Of a stretch of DNA of 64,000 bases, positions 24,872-35,349 are shown piece by piece. Within the stretch, counting starts at the first letter, position 1; each line of letters opens with the position of its first letter. The notes beneath the pieces were generated by a model. The model worked only from the letters and a program-made list of their open reading frames with translations. It was not told the DNA's origin and did no database searches. Source of the stretch: Candidatus Limosilactobacillus merdigallinarum (GTDB lineage: Bacteria; Bacillota; Bacilli; Lactobacillales; Lactobacillaceae); assembly GCA_019114515.1 (NCBI GenBank), contig DXFH01000024.1, positions 1 through 64,000 of the forward strand, given 5' to 3'. Made by a program: the position numbers and the translations under genes.

Positions 24872-24903
24872 AAAACGCCGTCAGTTTGGACTGACGGCGT
24901 TTG
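24872..24903. terminator. Bidirectional terminator
   Basis: A perfect 13-bp stem (24874-24886 with 24891-24903, TTGG loop), AAAA on the left and TTTGTTTG on the right, between convergent genes. Confidence 0.93.
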
Positions 24904-24917
24904 TTTGTGTTAATCAA

Positions 24918-26714
24918 TTAAACGCGGCGAGCTCGCAATCCCCAGAGGATGCAGACAGTGTCGACAACTTCTTGCAAGAGGGCACCGATAATCGTTGGTA
25001 CGTAGCCGGTACTGCAAATCAGCATCAGGCCGATGCAGACAAAAATACCGATCAAAACAGCCTGCTTAGCGATTTTTAAAGTTTTTTCCGCAATTGCAAC
25101 GGCATCCGCGACCTTAGCAAGGTTATCGGTCAAGATAACAACATCCGCCGATTCACTAGCGGCGGTGGAGCCATGCGCTCCCATCGCGATGCCGACATCT
25201 GCAGCCTTCAAAACTGGGGCATCATTGACACCATCACCGACCATGATGCTGGGACGAGCATCTTCCGGCAATTGCTGGAAGTGCGTGATTTTATCACCCG
25301 GCAGAAGGTCAGCGTAGACTTTGGTGATACCCACTTGCTGGGCGATCTGCTTGGCAATTTGTAGTTGATCACCCGTAATCATGATGATTTCGCGAACGCC
25401 ATACTGCTTAAGCCGTTCAATCGTCTGAGCAGCTTCTGGACGTACCTCGTCGCTTAATTCAATTCGTCCCCAGTAATGACCATCAACACTGATATATGAA
25501 GCGGTCTTGTTCATTGCCTTAATATCATTATCGTCAGTGACAAAGTGCAATTTGCCAATCTTTACTTGATGGCCGTCAATAGTGGCAACAACCCCTTTAG
25601 CGGTAACTTCCTGCATAGCGGTTGGGTTGAGCAGGGTTAACCCTTCCGCCCGAGCACGCTCCACAATTGAGCGCGCCAATATATGTCCGGAATTCTGCTC
25701 GGCACTGGCGGCGTATTGCAATAACTTTTGTGGATCGACGTTGTCACTGGGCACAATCGCGCTGACCGTTAATGAACCCCTAGTTAATGTTCCCGTTTTA
25801 TCAAAGGCGGCTGATTGGGCATCAGCTAATTTTTCAATGATGTCCCCCGTTTTAATTACGACACCATCCGCTGAACTGCGGCTCATCCCGGAAACAAAGG
25901 CAATCGGTGCGGCTAAGATTAGGGGACAAGGGGAAGCCACGACCAGGACTTGGGCAAAGCGGACCGGATCTTTAGAAACAAACCAGGCAATACCGGCAAT
26001 AATGTAGGAAATGATAGTAAAAGGCAGGGCATAACGGTCAGCCAGCCGGACAAAGTGGGCGGGCTTTTCTTCGGCTTGCTGAATCAGGTTAACTAATTGC
26101 TGGTACTGGCTGTCAGCTGCTTTACGGTCCACATTCAGCAGCAAACGGCCATCACCATTAACGGAACCTGACAGTACCTGATCACCCAGATGCTTGCTGA
26201 ACGGTGCGGATTCACCAGTCAGTGCCGATTCATCCACTGTGCTTTCCCCACTAATCACCGTACCATCGACGGGGATTAACTCCCCAGGACGAACGATTAC
26301 CTGGTCATTAATTTCCAGATGGTCGACCAAGACATCTACGACTGTGTCATTAGTTTGGCGGTGGGCCTTTTGCGGTGCCTTATCTAACAAGGATTGCAGG
26401 TCACTGTGTGCTTTGTGGTTGGCGTAGTCTTCTAAGGAGTCGCCACCGATGAGCATTAACAAAATCACCATTGCTGCCCAGTATTCCTGCACGGCGAGCG
26501 TTGCTACAATGGCGGTAATCGCTAATAGGTCTACCCCGTAATCACCGGCCCGTAACTTTTTAATCATGTCAATTAACATCGCCAAGGCAATCAAACCGCC
26601 AGCGACCGTATTAATTACTTGCGCCCACAGCGGCTGGCCCAACACCCATTGGCAAAGTGCCGCGACACAGGCTACGACAATTAATGCGATTAATTTTGCA
26701 CGGTTAGTTTTCAT
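24918..26714 (-). CDS. Heavy-metal P1B-type ATPase
   Basis: 598 aa, a metal-exporting P-type ATPase of the ZntA/CadA type lacking the N-terminal HMA domain. Eight hydrophobic segments; SPCPLIL metal-binding motif in helix 6, TGES actuator loop, [10 protein letters not shown] with the phosphorylated Asp, an [13 protein letters not shown] nucleotide-binding motif and [10 protein letters not shown]. It exports divalent soft metals such as Cd, Zn, or possibly Co/Mn; ion choice cannot be read. AGGAG lies 6 bases before the ATG. No metalloregulator gene is adjacent. Confidence 0.9.
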   Translation of the reverse strand: MKTNRAKLIALIVVACVAALCQWVLGQPLWAQVINTVAGGLIALAMLIDMIKKLRAGDYGVDLLAITAIVATLAVQEYWAAMVILLMLIGGDSLEDYANHKAHSDLQSLLDKAPQKAHRQTNDTVVDVLVDHLEINDQVIVRPGELIPVDGTVISGESTVDESALTGESAPFSKHLGDQVLSGSVNGDGRLLLNVDRKAADSQYQQLVNLIQQAEEKPAHFVRLADRYALPFTIISYIIAGIAWFVSKDPVRFAQVLVVASPCPLILAAPIAFVSGMSRSSADGVVIKTGDIIEKLADAQSAAFDKTGTLTRGSLTVSAIVPSDNVDPQKLLQYAASAEQNSGHILARSIVERARAEGLTLLNPTAMQEVTAKGVVATIDGHQVKIGKLHFVTDDNDIKAMNKTASYISVDGHYWGRIELSDEVRPEAAQTIERLKQYGVREIIMITGDQLQIAKQIAQQVGITKVYADLLPGDKITHFQQLPEDARPSIMVGDGVNDAPVLKAADVGIAMGAHGSTAASESADVVILTDNLAKVADAVAIAEKTLKIAKQAVLIGIFVCIGLMLICSTGYVPTIIGALLQEVVDTVCILWGLRARRV

Positions 26715-26848
26715 GATATGCTCCTATTCTGATTATTTATATCCATTATGAAGCATTCATTATATTAAAACAATTTTGGCAAACAAAAACGAGACATAAA
26801 GTCAAAAAAGCCCCGGTATTGCGTAACGGAAACATCAGGAAATAAAAT

Positions 26849-28024
26849 TTACCTTTCAATCAAGCAAGCAGCCCCCATACCACCACCGATACATAAGGAG
26901 GCTAGACCACGGTGAGCGTTATTTTGCTGCAGTTCGTTTAATAATGTCACGATGATGCGTGCACCAGATGCACCTAACGGGTGACCGAGTGCAATGGCGC
27001 CACCGTGCGGGTTAACCTGTGCCAAGTCGATCCCTAACTTATCAATCACGATCAAAGAAGAGACAGCAAAGGCCTCATTCAATTCTAAATAATCAATCTG
27101 GCCAATTGACAGTTTTTGCTGGCGCAGTAATTTTTGCGATGCGGGCAGGGGACCGATACCCATGATTTGCGGATCAACGCCCACAATACTCGTTTTACGA
27201 AGGTAACCGAGAATCGTTAACTGATGGTCATGAGCATACGTTTCACTGGTCATCACTACTGCTGCTGCCCCATCATTTAAGCTGGAAGAATTGCCAGCGG
27301 TGACTTGACCATCTGCTTTAAAGACGGGCTTTAATTTACCCAATTGGTCCATATCGGTTTGACGGATATTTTCATCTTCAGCGATCACGGTGACTTGACC
27401 ATGCCGGTCAGTAATGTGGACGGGTACTATTTCATGCGTAAATAAGCCATTCTTTTGTGCCTTGGCAGCCAATTGGTGACTCCGTAATGAAAACCGGTCT
27501 AGTCGGGCGCGCGCGATCGGATGCTCTTCTAACATGTTTTCTGCGGTCTTGCCCATGGGATAATGATAGAAAGCATCTTCAAGACCGTCATGATAGAGGG
27601 AGTCGACCAGTTCACCATTGCCGAAGCGGTAGCCAAAACGCGCTTTGGGCAACAAATAAGGTGCATTAGACATGCTTTCCATTCCACCAGCAACCACCAC
27701 TTGATTTTGTCCCGTCATGATAGACATGGCCCCCAAGCGAATCGCCTGCATTCCTGAACCACAAACGTCATTGATCGTTGTGGCAGGAACTGCTAATGGC
27801 AGTCCCGCCTTTATGCTGGCTTGTCGGGCAGGATTTTGCCCGTTCCCCGCTTGAAGAACATTGCCGAAAAACACCTCATCCACCTGGTCACTAGCCACGG
27901 TTGACTGGGATAGGGCAGCATGGATAGTTAATGCGCCTAGTTGTACCGCCGATAAGGAAGATAAACTGCCACCCAATTTGCCAATCGGCGTCCGCTTAGC
28001 CGCTACGAATACAACTTTTTCCAT
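26849..28024 (-). CDS. Acetyl-CoA acetyltransferase (thiolase)
   Basis: Condenses two acetyl-CoA to acetoacetyl-CoA, first step of the mevalonate route in lactobacilli. 391 aa. Cys88 in NDVCGSGM is the acyl-binding residue, with GHPLGASGARI (His) and CIGGGMGAA (second Cys) near the C-terminus. It lies 8 bases after the patatin-like gene, so the two probably share a transcript. Confidence 0.95.
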   Translation of the reverse strand: MEKVVFVAAKRTPIGKLGGSLSSLSAVQLGALTIHAALSQSTVASDQVDEVFFGNVLQAGNGQNPARQASIKAGLPLAVPATTINDVCGSGMQAIRLGAMSIMTGQNQVVVAGGMESMSNAPYLLPKARFGYRFGNGELVDSLYHDGLEDAFYHYPMGKTAENMLEEHPIARARLDRFSLRSHQLAAKAQKNGLFTHEIVPVHITDRHGQVTVIAEDENIRQTDMDQLGKLKPVFKADGQVTAGNSSSLNDGAAAVVMTSETYAHDHQLTILGYLRKTSIVGVDPQIMGIGPLPASQKLLRQQKLSIGQIDYLELNEAFAVSSLIVIDKLGIDLAQVNPHGGAIALGHPLGASGARIIVTLLNELQQNNAHRGLASLCIGGGMGAACLIER

Positions 28025-28032
28025 GAAGCCAC

Positions 28033-28893
28033 CTATTTTCCCAAGTAATCGATCATTGCCAGCAACATATTTTCTGCTTGTGCCTGACCTTGATGATACA
28101 ATTCTGCAATTTTACTGGTATCAGATTCAAGCCGACAAACCTTAACAAAATTATCCAGAGCAAAGGTGAACCATTCGCCACTCTTGGTTTTACGGTTGAC
28201 GACGTTGACTTGGTGATTATAGGTGCGTGGCCGGTTGACCCCGGTCTTGGCAAATGCAGGGTGGTCTTTGAAGGTATGGTGGTACATCCGCTTAACCAGT
28301 CTGCCGCTTAATTTTTTGTGGTAATCATGAGGACGAGTGCGCACCACGACCACTTTCTTGTAGCCTGGTGTTTTTGCTACATTATAAGGAATCGAATCAG
28401 CAACCCCGCCGTCCATGCAGAGGCTGGCAGAAGTAATTTGTGGTTCCATCAAAAATGGCATTGAGCATGATTCTTTCAGGTCATTCACTAAATCTTGGCC
28501 GACTGGATTGGTAAAGGTCACCGCATTACCAATATCCAATTTAGTCGCGACAATCGTAAAGATGGAACGGGACCGCCGGTAAGCGGCTTCGTCGTAATTA
28601 TTCCAATCCCAACCATGGTCTTCAAACAGAAAATCCAGATTTAAAATGTCCTGATTACGCATAAACAGGTGCCACATTGAAATGTAGTCGCGATCCTTAC
28701 GATAGTGGGTATTAACCCGGAGCATCCGCCCATACTGTTTAGCAACATATTGAGCACCACAAAGGGTACCAGCAGAGACGCCGATGACACTTTTGAATTC
28801 AATATGGTGGGCTAAGAACGTATCAGTGATACCGGTAGAATAATTACCGCGCATCGCGCCACCTTCAAGTACCAGGGCTGCATCATATAACAT
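28033..28893 (-). CDS. Patatin-like phospholipase
   Basis: A serine acyl hydrolase of 286 aa. The oxyanion loop GGAMRG, nucleophile Ser40 in GVSAG and catalytic Asp in MDGG form the patatin dyad. Cytosolic, no signal peptide. Similar short patatins (YqhO/RssA-like) are widespread in Firmicutes and act on membrane lipids or acyl esters. The ATG at 28893 has GGAG at 8 bases; a GTG three codons earlier is less well placed. First gene of a patatin-thiolase pair. Confidence 0.85.
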   Translation of the reverse strand: MLYDAALVLEGGAMRGNYSTGITDTFLAHHIEFKSVIGVSAGTLCGAQYVAKQYGRMLRVNTHYRKDRDYISMWHLFMRNQDILNLDFLFEDHGWDWNNYDEAAYRRSRSIFTIVATKLDIGNAVTFTNPVGQDLVNDLKESCSMPFLMEPQITSASLCMDGGVADSIPYNVAKTPGYKKVVVVRTRPHDYHKKLSGRLVKRMYHHTFKDHPAFAKTGVNRPRTYNHQVNVVNRKTKSGEWFTFALDNFVKVCRLESDTSKIAELYHQGQAQAENMLLAMIDYLGK

Positions 28894-29027
28894 TTTTATC
28901 ACTCCAGAGATGTAATAAGCATTATTGTAATGAAAGCAAAACAGTTCGGCAAGTATTTAACAAGTTAATAAGGCACGGTTAGTTAACGGTAAAAGTATTA
29001 TGTTAACTATAGCTGCTGGCGACGTAT

Positions 29028-29897
29028 TTAGGGCAGAGCAGCCCGATGTTGGATAATGAAGTCCACAAATTGCTGGCTAGCAATCGGCATGAGTTCACGC
29101 GGCTTTTGTAAAATCCCAATCCGCCGCTGCACATTCGGGATTAAAGGCCGAATGGCAACGTTATAAGATTGCTTTTGCAAAACCAAATCGGCGAGGATGC
29201 TAAAGCCCAGGCCAGCTTCGACCATCGAGAGAATCGAATAGTCATCATGCACCCTTAGCTTAATGTTAGGTTCAATGCCGTTTTCGTGAAAGGCCTCCAA
29301 GGGTTCACTGTACAATCCTTCTTCAAGCATTAAAAAGGGTTCGTCTTTGAGATCGGTTAGGAGGACCGCTTCTTCTTTGGCCAGCGGATGATCGATTGGC
29401 AGGATTGCCCTTAAATCACCTGCACGTAAGAATTTGACCGGTTCTTGCGGCATAGCGGCCGGGTTCACAAAGCCAAAGTCAATTTCGTTGTTATGGATCC
29501 ATTCGGGAATGGTGGTGTAGTCACCTTGCAGCATCACAAATCGCACCCCCGGATGCAATGCTTGAAACTTTTTAATTAATTGAGGCAGCCAGTGTGCGGA
29601 GATACTAGAAATGGTCCCAATCTTAATCACGGCAGACTTTAGACCGGTGATTTCCTGAGCTAGTTCCTTAACGTTATCCCAATCCTTTGCCGTTTGCGAT
29701 AATAATGGCATTAGCCTTTGTCCTTCCGGGGTTAGTTGGACATGATGGTTTGAACGGGCCAGCACTTGCACGCCCAATTCTTTTTCTAGGCTGGCAATCA
29801 TTTGACTAATTGCGGACTGTGTATAGCCTAGCTGTTTAGCGGCTGCCGTAAACGAGCCGGTCGCAAGAATATTTTCCAGCGCAGTGATTCTTTGCAT
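29028..29897 (-). CDS. LysR-family transcriptional regulator
   Basis: 289 aa: N-terminal winged helix (about 1-60, with FTAAAKQLGYTQSAISQMIASLEKE) and a substrate-binding domain (about 90-285, with IGTISSISAHWLPQL). It is divergent from the PhzF-family gene, with a dyad between them, so it probably controls that gene and itself. Effector unknown. Confidence 0.93.
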   Translation of the reverse strand: MQRITALENILATGSFTAAAKQLGYTQSAISQMIASLEKELGVQVLARSNHHVQLTPEGQRLMPLLSQTAKDWDNVKELAQEITGLKSAVIKIGTISSISAHWLPQLIKKFQALHPGVRFVMLQGDYTTIPEWIHNNEIDFGFVNPAAMPQEPVKFLRAGDLRAILPIDHPLAKEEAVLLTDLKDEPFLMLEEGLYSEPLEAFHENGIEPNIKLRVHDDYSILSMVEAGLGFSILADLVLQKQSYNVAIRPLIPNVQRRIGILQKPRELMPIASQQFVDFIIQHRAALP

Positions 29898-29919
29898 ACA
29901 TTAGTACTCCTTATTAATC

Positions 29920-29945
29920 TATTAGAAAGATTCGTTTAACTAATA
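29920..29945. promoter_or_regulatory. Candidate LysR operator
   Basis: An inverted repeat TATTAG-N14-CTAATA in the 99-base divergent region between the LysR and PhzF genes, a typical place and layout for LysR binding. Confidence 0.5.
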
Positions 29946-29996
29946 AACATCTTCAGTATAAAATCAGAATTGAAAAAAGCAAAGGAGATCTGAAAT

Positions 29997-30782
29997 ATGA
30001 AGATGTACCATGTCGACGCATTTACTGATGAACTATTTAAGGGTAACCCCGCAGATGTTTGTTTTCTGGATCAATTTCCAGAAGATTCATTGATGCAAGC
30101 CATTGCAACGGAAAATCGTTTATCCGAAACGGCCTTTGCGGTGCAAAAGAGTGCTAACGAATATGACCTGCGCTGGTTTACGCCAGGTGGTGAGATTAAC
30201 TTGTGCGGACACGCAACCTTAGCCACTGGCTACCTGGTATTTAAGTACCGTCAGCCAGGTTCTAAGGTAGTTAAGTTTGCTACCCAAAGCGGCGAATTAA
30301 CGGTCGAAGAGGTCAATGGTCGCTATCGTATGAACTTCCCCAGCTATCAATTAAAGGAAGTGCCCGTTACTGACCAAATGACCCAGGTCTTCGGCGTAAA
30401 GCCGCTAGCTGCGTACCAAGATCGTGACCTGCTGTGCATCTTGCCAACAGCAGCGGACGTTAAGAATTGCCAGCCGAGTCAAAAAGCACTGTCTGAGTTG
30501 CCAGGATTGTTGCAAAACATCACGGCAAAGAGCGATGATCAAAAATATGATTGCGTATCACGGTCATTTGCCCCGAAACTAGCGGTGGAAGAAGATCCGG
30601 TTTGTGGCAGTGCCCACTGTCAAATTGTCCCTTACTGGGCACAAAAGCTGGGTAAGAAAAACATTACCGCCTTTCAAGCTTCACAACGCACGGGTGTCTT
30701 GTACTGTGAAGACCTTGGCGCACGGGTGTCTATGGCTGGCGATGCCGTACTGTATTCCAACGGTGAATTGAACGTGCAATAA
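29997..30782 (+). CDS. PhzF-family isomerase/epimerase
   Basis: 261 aa of the PhzF (diaminopimelate epimerase-like) fold, two pseudo-symmetric halves. The conserved active-site Glu44 is in NRLSETAFAV, followed by the GGEINLCGHAT motif (about 63-73) and the C-terminal DPVCGSAHCQIVPYW. Real substrates of such stand-alone PhzF proteins are unknown; phenazine synthesis is not implied. AAAGGAG precedes the ATG. A hairpin with weak T-run follows at about 30813-30852. Confidence 0.88.
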   Translation: MKMYHVDAFTDELFKGNPADVCFLDQFPEDSLMQAIATENRLSETAFAVQKSANEYDLRWFTPGGEINLCGHATLATGYLVFKYRQPGSKVVKFATQSGELTVEEVNGRYRMNFPSYQLKEVPVTDQMTQVFGVKPLAAYQDRDLLCILPTAADVKNCQPSQKALSELPGLLQNITAKSDDQKYDCVSRSFAPKLAVEEDPVCGSAHCQIVPYWAQKLGKKNITAFQASQRTGVLYCEDLGARVSMAGDAVLYSNGELNVQ

Positions 30783-30812
30783 GTTGGCACAAAATAATTT
30801 TATTTAAACAAA

Positions 30813-30852
30813 GAAGGAGGGATGTCCTTTTGTGGGATAGTCCTCCTGTTTG
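30813..30852 (+). terminator. Probable terminator after the PhzF gene
   Basis: A stem of AAGGAGGG against CCTCCT with an inner stem, followed by TGTTTGC rather than a pure T-run. Confidence 0.5.
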
Positions 30853-30966
30853 CTATGTAAGCATTGTAAAAACTAGTTTATAATAAAATTAACAATAAAT
30901 ATGTCAGACTAGTCGACAAAGTTTCCTCAAGAAAAGCCGGCAGTTGGGCAAAAGAGGTGGTTTGTG

Positions 30967-32277
30967 ATGGCTGACGAAAAGAAAATGACAGTGTTCCAAT
31001 TAACGGTGATGACGACGGTCAATATGATTGGATCTGGTGTTATCATGCTGCCATCCAAACTGGCAGAAGTAGGGACGATGTCCGTGCTTTCCTGGATGGT
31101 CACGTTAACGGGCGCCCTTTGCCTTGCTTACGTCTTTGCGCGCTGTGGCATGTTAACTGACAATACGCAGAACGGAATGGGTGGCTACGCGGAATACGCC
31201 TTTGGTCGCAGCGGTAATATGATGGCGAATTTTACCTATGCGATTTCGCTCGTGTTGGCAAATACAGCAATGGCCGTTTCCATCGTCGGTTATGGGGAAA
31301 TGGCATTGGGGATTCGTTTAAAGCCCACGCAAGTAGCCATTGCGGCCATGATGGTTCTTGCCATTAGTATGGTCGCAAACTTCTTTGGCTCGCATTATAC
31401 CGGCATGATCAGTTCAATTACGGTGTGGGGCGTTATCATTCCTGTCCTCTTCCTATGTACCGCCGGCTGGTTTTGGTTCAGTCCCCATACTTATGTCCAG
31501 GCCTGGAACCCGCACCAAATGGGCTTTTTTAAGGGCATCAGCGTCTCAATTCCCATTACTTTGTGGGCATTTTTAGGCTTGGAATCGGCGGTAGCTAACT
31601 CAGACTCCGTTAATGATCCGAAGCGTAATGTGCCGATTGCCATCATCGGCGGTACGATTGCGGCGGGGACCATCTACATTGCCTCGACCAACCTTATCCA
31701 AGGAATTGTGAACAATGGCAGTATAGTAAAGTCCACCGCACCATTTGGCACGGCATTTACCTATATGTTTAATTCCAGGATTGGTGTCTTAGTGATGGTT
31801 CTGCTAACCTTGTCTTGCTGGGGTTCTTTATTGACCTGGCAATTCACGTTAGCGGAGGTCTTTCGTTCCTCTGCTAAAGCAGGTTATTTCCCGAAGATTT
31901 TTGAGCGCCGCAACCGCTTTGGTGCGCCCGTGTGGGGCATGTTGATTATCTTGGCAGGGCAGTTATTACTATCTTTGATGACGATTAGTCCCAACCTCAA
32001 TGCACAATTTAACGATCTGGTCGACTTAGCCGTGGTAACTAACTTGATTCCGTATATCCTGTCGATGGGCGCTGCTCGTCAGTTACAATTAAGTGCTGGT
32101 CTCTCTTCTAGCAGTCCGAATTTTAAAGTCACCAACTTCTTGGCCCTTTTGGCCGGAATCTATAGTATTTATTCGATGTATTCCTGTGGTTTATTATCAT
32201 TAGACTTAGGCGCTGGCGTGATCTTCATTGGCTGGCTAGTTTATGGCCTGATGCCGCATGAAGCAGCACAGGATTAA
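30967..32277 (+). CDS. potE: PotE-like putrescine:ornithine antiporter
   Basis: A 436-aa APC-superfamily permease with 12 hydrophobic segments, very similar to Escherichia coli PotE across its length (TVNMIGSGVIMLP near the start, ISSITVWGVIIPVLFLC, LWAFLGLESA, NVPIAIIGGT). PotE exchanges ornithine for putrescine, coupled to ornithine decarboxylase in acid resistance; no decarboxylase gene is beside it here. ATG at 30967 preferred over the GTG codon before it because of the GAGGTGG spacing. A monocistronic unit ending in a strong terminator. Confidence 0.85.
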   Translation: MADEKKMTVFQLTVMTTVNMIGSGVIMLPSKLAEVGTMSVLSWMVTLTGALCLAYVFARCGMLTDNTQNGMGGYAEYAFGRSGNMMANFTYAISLVLANTAMAVSIVGYGEMALGIRLKPTQVAIAAMMVLAISMVANFFGSHYTGMISSITVWGVIIPVLFLCTAGWFWFSPHTYVQAWNPHQMGFFKGISVSIPITLWAFLGLESAVANSDSVNDPKRNVPIAIIGGTIAAGTIYIASTNLIQGIVNNGSIVKSTAPFGTAFTYMFNSRIGVLVMVLLTLSCWGSLLTWQFTLAEVFRSSAKAGYFPKIFERRNRFGAPVWGMLIILAGQLLLSLMTISPNLNAQFNDLVDLAVVTNLIPYILSMGAARQLQLSAGLSSSSPNFKVTNFLALLAGIYSIYSMYSCGLLSLDLGAGVIFIGWLVYGLMPHEAAQD

Positions 32278-32313
32278 ACGGCAGCTGCTGAGTAATTAAT
32301 TTAGCAAAAGAAA

Positions 32314-32357
32314 AAATCGTTGGTTTCAACAATTTTTTGAAATCAACGATTATTTTT
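32314..32357 (+). terminator. Terminator after potE
   Basis: A 14-bp stem with one G-U pair (32316-32329 with 32337-32350) and TATTTTTATT behind. It touches the 3' end of the opposing GH3 pseudogene. Confidence 0.88.
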
Positions 32358-34553
32358 ATTGAGTTAATTCGATGAAGTGTTGAATAGCTTGCGGATCAAT
32401 CCCTAATATGACTAATGCGCGTACCGGCATGTTCATAAAAATGGCACCGCCGTCACTATCAGCAAGCGATTGTAATGACTTTTGTAAACCAGATTCAACC
32501 AGTGCTTGCTGAACCTTGGCGTCTTTAGAGTTTAAGACATCACCAATATACGATTCAGCACTAATTGTCTGTGTTGATTCACTGCCAATGGTCAGTCAGA
32601 AGTGCTTGGTTAAGCGGATGTCGCGCGATGAAGAACCGATGGCAATTTCATAGGTGCCATTGTCGGCTTCCCAACGCTGGTCCTGAGGGTTGTACCAGCT
32701 GAACGCCCACCGATTAAGCTGAAATTCAACAGTTTGTGATTCACCCGGGTGCAATTCAATTTTTACAAAGTGACGTAATTCTTGCATCGGCATAACCTTA
32801 TGACTAGTTTGGTTACGAACATAGAGCTGCGCGACTTCCTTGCCAGCTAATTTGCCCGTGTTCTTGAGCTTAAAGCGAACCGTCACACCCGTTTTGCTCT
32901 GCGTTATTGTTAAGTCCCGGTATTCAAAGCTAGTGTAACTTAGGCCATGACCAAATGGGAAACGAACAGGGTAGTGATGGAGGTCGTAATAACTATAGCC
33001 GACCATTAAGCCTTCAGAATAGTTTTCATTATCGAGATCACGGTCAAAACTGCCATATGGCGGATTAGCAACTAACCGTAATGGGAAAGTTTCGGCTAGC
33101 TTTCCGGATGGGTTCACTTTGCCGCTGAGAACGTCCCAGTTTGCTTGGCCAACCGCTTCACCCGCTAAGTAGTTTTCCACAATAGCAGGTACTTGGTCGG
33201 CCCGGGACATTTCCACTGCGGAGCCATTTTGCAGGACAACGGTAACATTATCATTAGCCATTGAAACTCTCTCTAACAAGTCGATTTGATTTTTAGGCAA
33301 ACTGATACTGGTCTTGTCGAAGCCTTCTGTTTCCATTGCTTCGGGGAAACCGGCGAAGAAGATAACCTGGTCGGATTGTTGAGCGAGTTTAACTGCTACT
33401 TCCATATCTTTTTCATTGTCATTATCATCTAAAGAGTAGCCCTTGGCATAATGCGTATTGCTTGGTGCGGCATCTAATGGAGTAACTAGCTGGTGGGCAT
33501 TCACGTGGGAGCTGCCGCCACCTTGGAAACGAGGTTTAGCAGCTAGTTCACCAATAATGGCCACTGAATTATGGTGATCCAGCGGCAGTTGACCTTCATT
33601 TTTCAGAAGGACAATACTTTCATCCGCCACATGACGGGCAAACTCATGCTGCTTTTCTTTGTCGTAAGCGGCTACCGGTTGGGTAGGGTGGGCATATTTG
33701 GCAACTGTCTTCAACACCCGTAAAACAGAGCGGTTAAGGGTTGCTTCGTCTAGTCGTCCATCATGAATACGTCCACAATCTCATCAACGGAATACTTGCC
33801 CTTGCCAGGCATTTCAAGGTCTAAGCCAGCCTTAATTGCTGCAACATGGTCAGCAACCGCTCCCCAGTCAGACATCACCATGCCTTGAAATCCCCATTGA
33901 TTACGCAAAATAGTCGTTAATAAGCGTTCATTTTGCGAGTTCAGCGTACCGTTAATCTTGTTGTAGGAACACATTAATGTTGCGGGGTGAGCTTGTTTGA
34001 CGATGCGTTCAAAAGCAGACAGGTATATTTCGCACAGAGTACGTTCGTCAACATTAGAAGATGACGTAAAGCGTTGGTTCTCACGGTTGTTGGCCGCAAA
34101 GTGCTTCACAGACACGCCAACGCCTTGCGATTGCACTCCTTTAACGTATGCCGCCCCCATCCATCCAGCCAGCAGCGGATCTTCAGAGAAATACTCAAAG
34201 TTACGACCAGCAAGCGTACTGCATTTAATGTTAATGCCGGGGCCCAGTAGAAAGGCAATTTTTTCTGCTCGTGCCGCGATGCCTAATTGTTGACCGAGTT
34301 GATAAAGTAAATGGTCATCAAATGAACTGGCAGTTACAGCAGAAGAAGGGAAGCAAATAGCATCAACCGATTGATTAACTCTCAGTGCATCCGCTTGGTC
34401 ATCCTGTTTGCGTAAACCAGAAGGACCATCTGAGACCTGAATGGATGGATAAGCCTTGCCCTTAGCAGTGAATCAGAAGTCTTGGCCCGATACTAATGCG
34501 GCACATTCTTTTAATGGTAGCTTTTCTACAAAATTAAGATCAAATTGAGTCAA
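32356..34553 (-). pseudogene. GH3 beta-glycosidase, inactivated by two TGA codons and a frameshift
   Basis: A GH3 family beta-glucosidase/xylosidase that would be about 732 aa. TTG start at 34553 behind AAGGAGGG. Lesion 1: TGA at 34475-34473 (codon 27, where the family has Trp after SGQDF). Lesion 2: a one-base deletion near 33764, where VDEIVDV must change frame to give IHDGRLDEATLNRSVLR. Lesion 3: TGA at 32598-32596 after RLTKHF, with 80 sense codons following before TAA at 32356. Between them all GH3 features are present: DGPSGLR, GPGINIK, GRNFEYFSEDP, VKHFAANNRE, the nucleophile motif MSDWGA, and a fibronectin-like C-terminal domain. It once served plant or cell-wall glycoside use. Confidence 0.9.
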
Positions 34554-34579
34554 GTTAGTCCCTCCTTAGGGCCGTCTAA

Positions 34580-35205
34580 TTATTTTTTGATTGAAGCACT
34601 GGCCATGGTGTCAGGTTTATTCTTTTCTGCTTGTAGCTGTTTGTCTTTTTTAACCACGCTGCCGGTACGATCATAGTGGATGCCATGAGGAGTTGGTTCG
34701 TTAATTCCTAACACTGTTCGCCATTCTTTTAGCGGATGGTGAATTTTAGCAGTCAATTTATCACAATCGATGCGCCAAACGGGAACCTTGGCTATGCCGT
34801 CTTCGGTGATAGGGACAGGGATATCCTTTACATAATGATGAATCAGCAAAAGCAGTGCGGCCTGCTTTTCTTTAGCAGATGGCACTAGCTTGGCAGGTCC
34901 ATTGCCCATTACGCTGCGGTAGACGGGCGCGAAAAGGCTGATTGAGCAGGTGGCGTGTATGTTAAATCATGGGGGCCATCATCGGTTTCAAAACTAATCT
35001 GCGGATGCTCTGTAAGTAAATGTCCTTTCTTACCATTGTTACTTCCATGAATGTAAATCATGTAATGTCCCTTAGTATCTTCCTGGTAGCCAAAGTGGAC
35101 TGGCACCACGTATGCAGCATCACCATCGTTAATCCCCAAGTGAAGAATTTGACAGTGTTCTAGCACCCAATTAATAATCGCATGATTGGTATATAGCTCA
35201 CTCAT
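34580..35205 (-). pseudogene. Pyridoxamine-phosphate-oxidase-like flavoprotein, frameshifted
   Basis: A split-barrel FMN-binding protein broken in the middle. The first part (35205 to about 34940) reads from MSELYTNHAIINWVL through the HFGYQEDTKGHYMIYIHGSNNGKK strands; at TYTPP the frame fails and after about 20 wrong residues stops at 34909. Shifting one base at about 34950 restores CSISLFAPVYRSVMGNG and the remainder to 34580. So one base has probably been lost. Lies 19 bases upstream of the GH3 pseudogene, and a C-terminal extension of about 50 residues is unusual for the family. A sequencing error is the alternative. Confidence 0.8.
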
Positions 35206-35349
35206 AAAACCATCTCCTGCTAATATTTAACGTTATTTTACTCTATAGTTCTGACTTCGACGGTCTACCATAGATAATCACCACTTCTTAAAAACTATAA
35301 GGGTTTAGAACCGTTATGAAATGATTCACAAAACGGGTGATTTCGCGTG

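Noticed and set aside
26715-26848. Terminator after the thiolase gene
   Set aside because: A GGGGC-TTTTTT stretch exists on the minus strand, but the stem before it is only three to five weak pairs.
30858-30895. cre site in the potE promoter region
   Set aside because: Two mismatches at defined consensus positions and no good spacing to the -10 box.
32356-34553. UGA read as Trp or recoding in the GH3 gene
   Set aside because: A frameshift lies between the two TGA codons and other genes in the window use TGA as a normal stop with TGG for Trp, so decay is simpler.
34909-34960. Programmed frameshift in the PNPOx-like gene
   Set aside because: No slippery heptamer or downstream stimulatory structure was seen, and the next gene is also broken.
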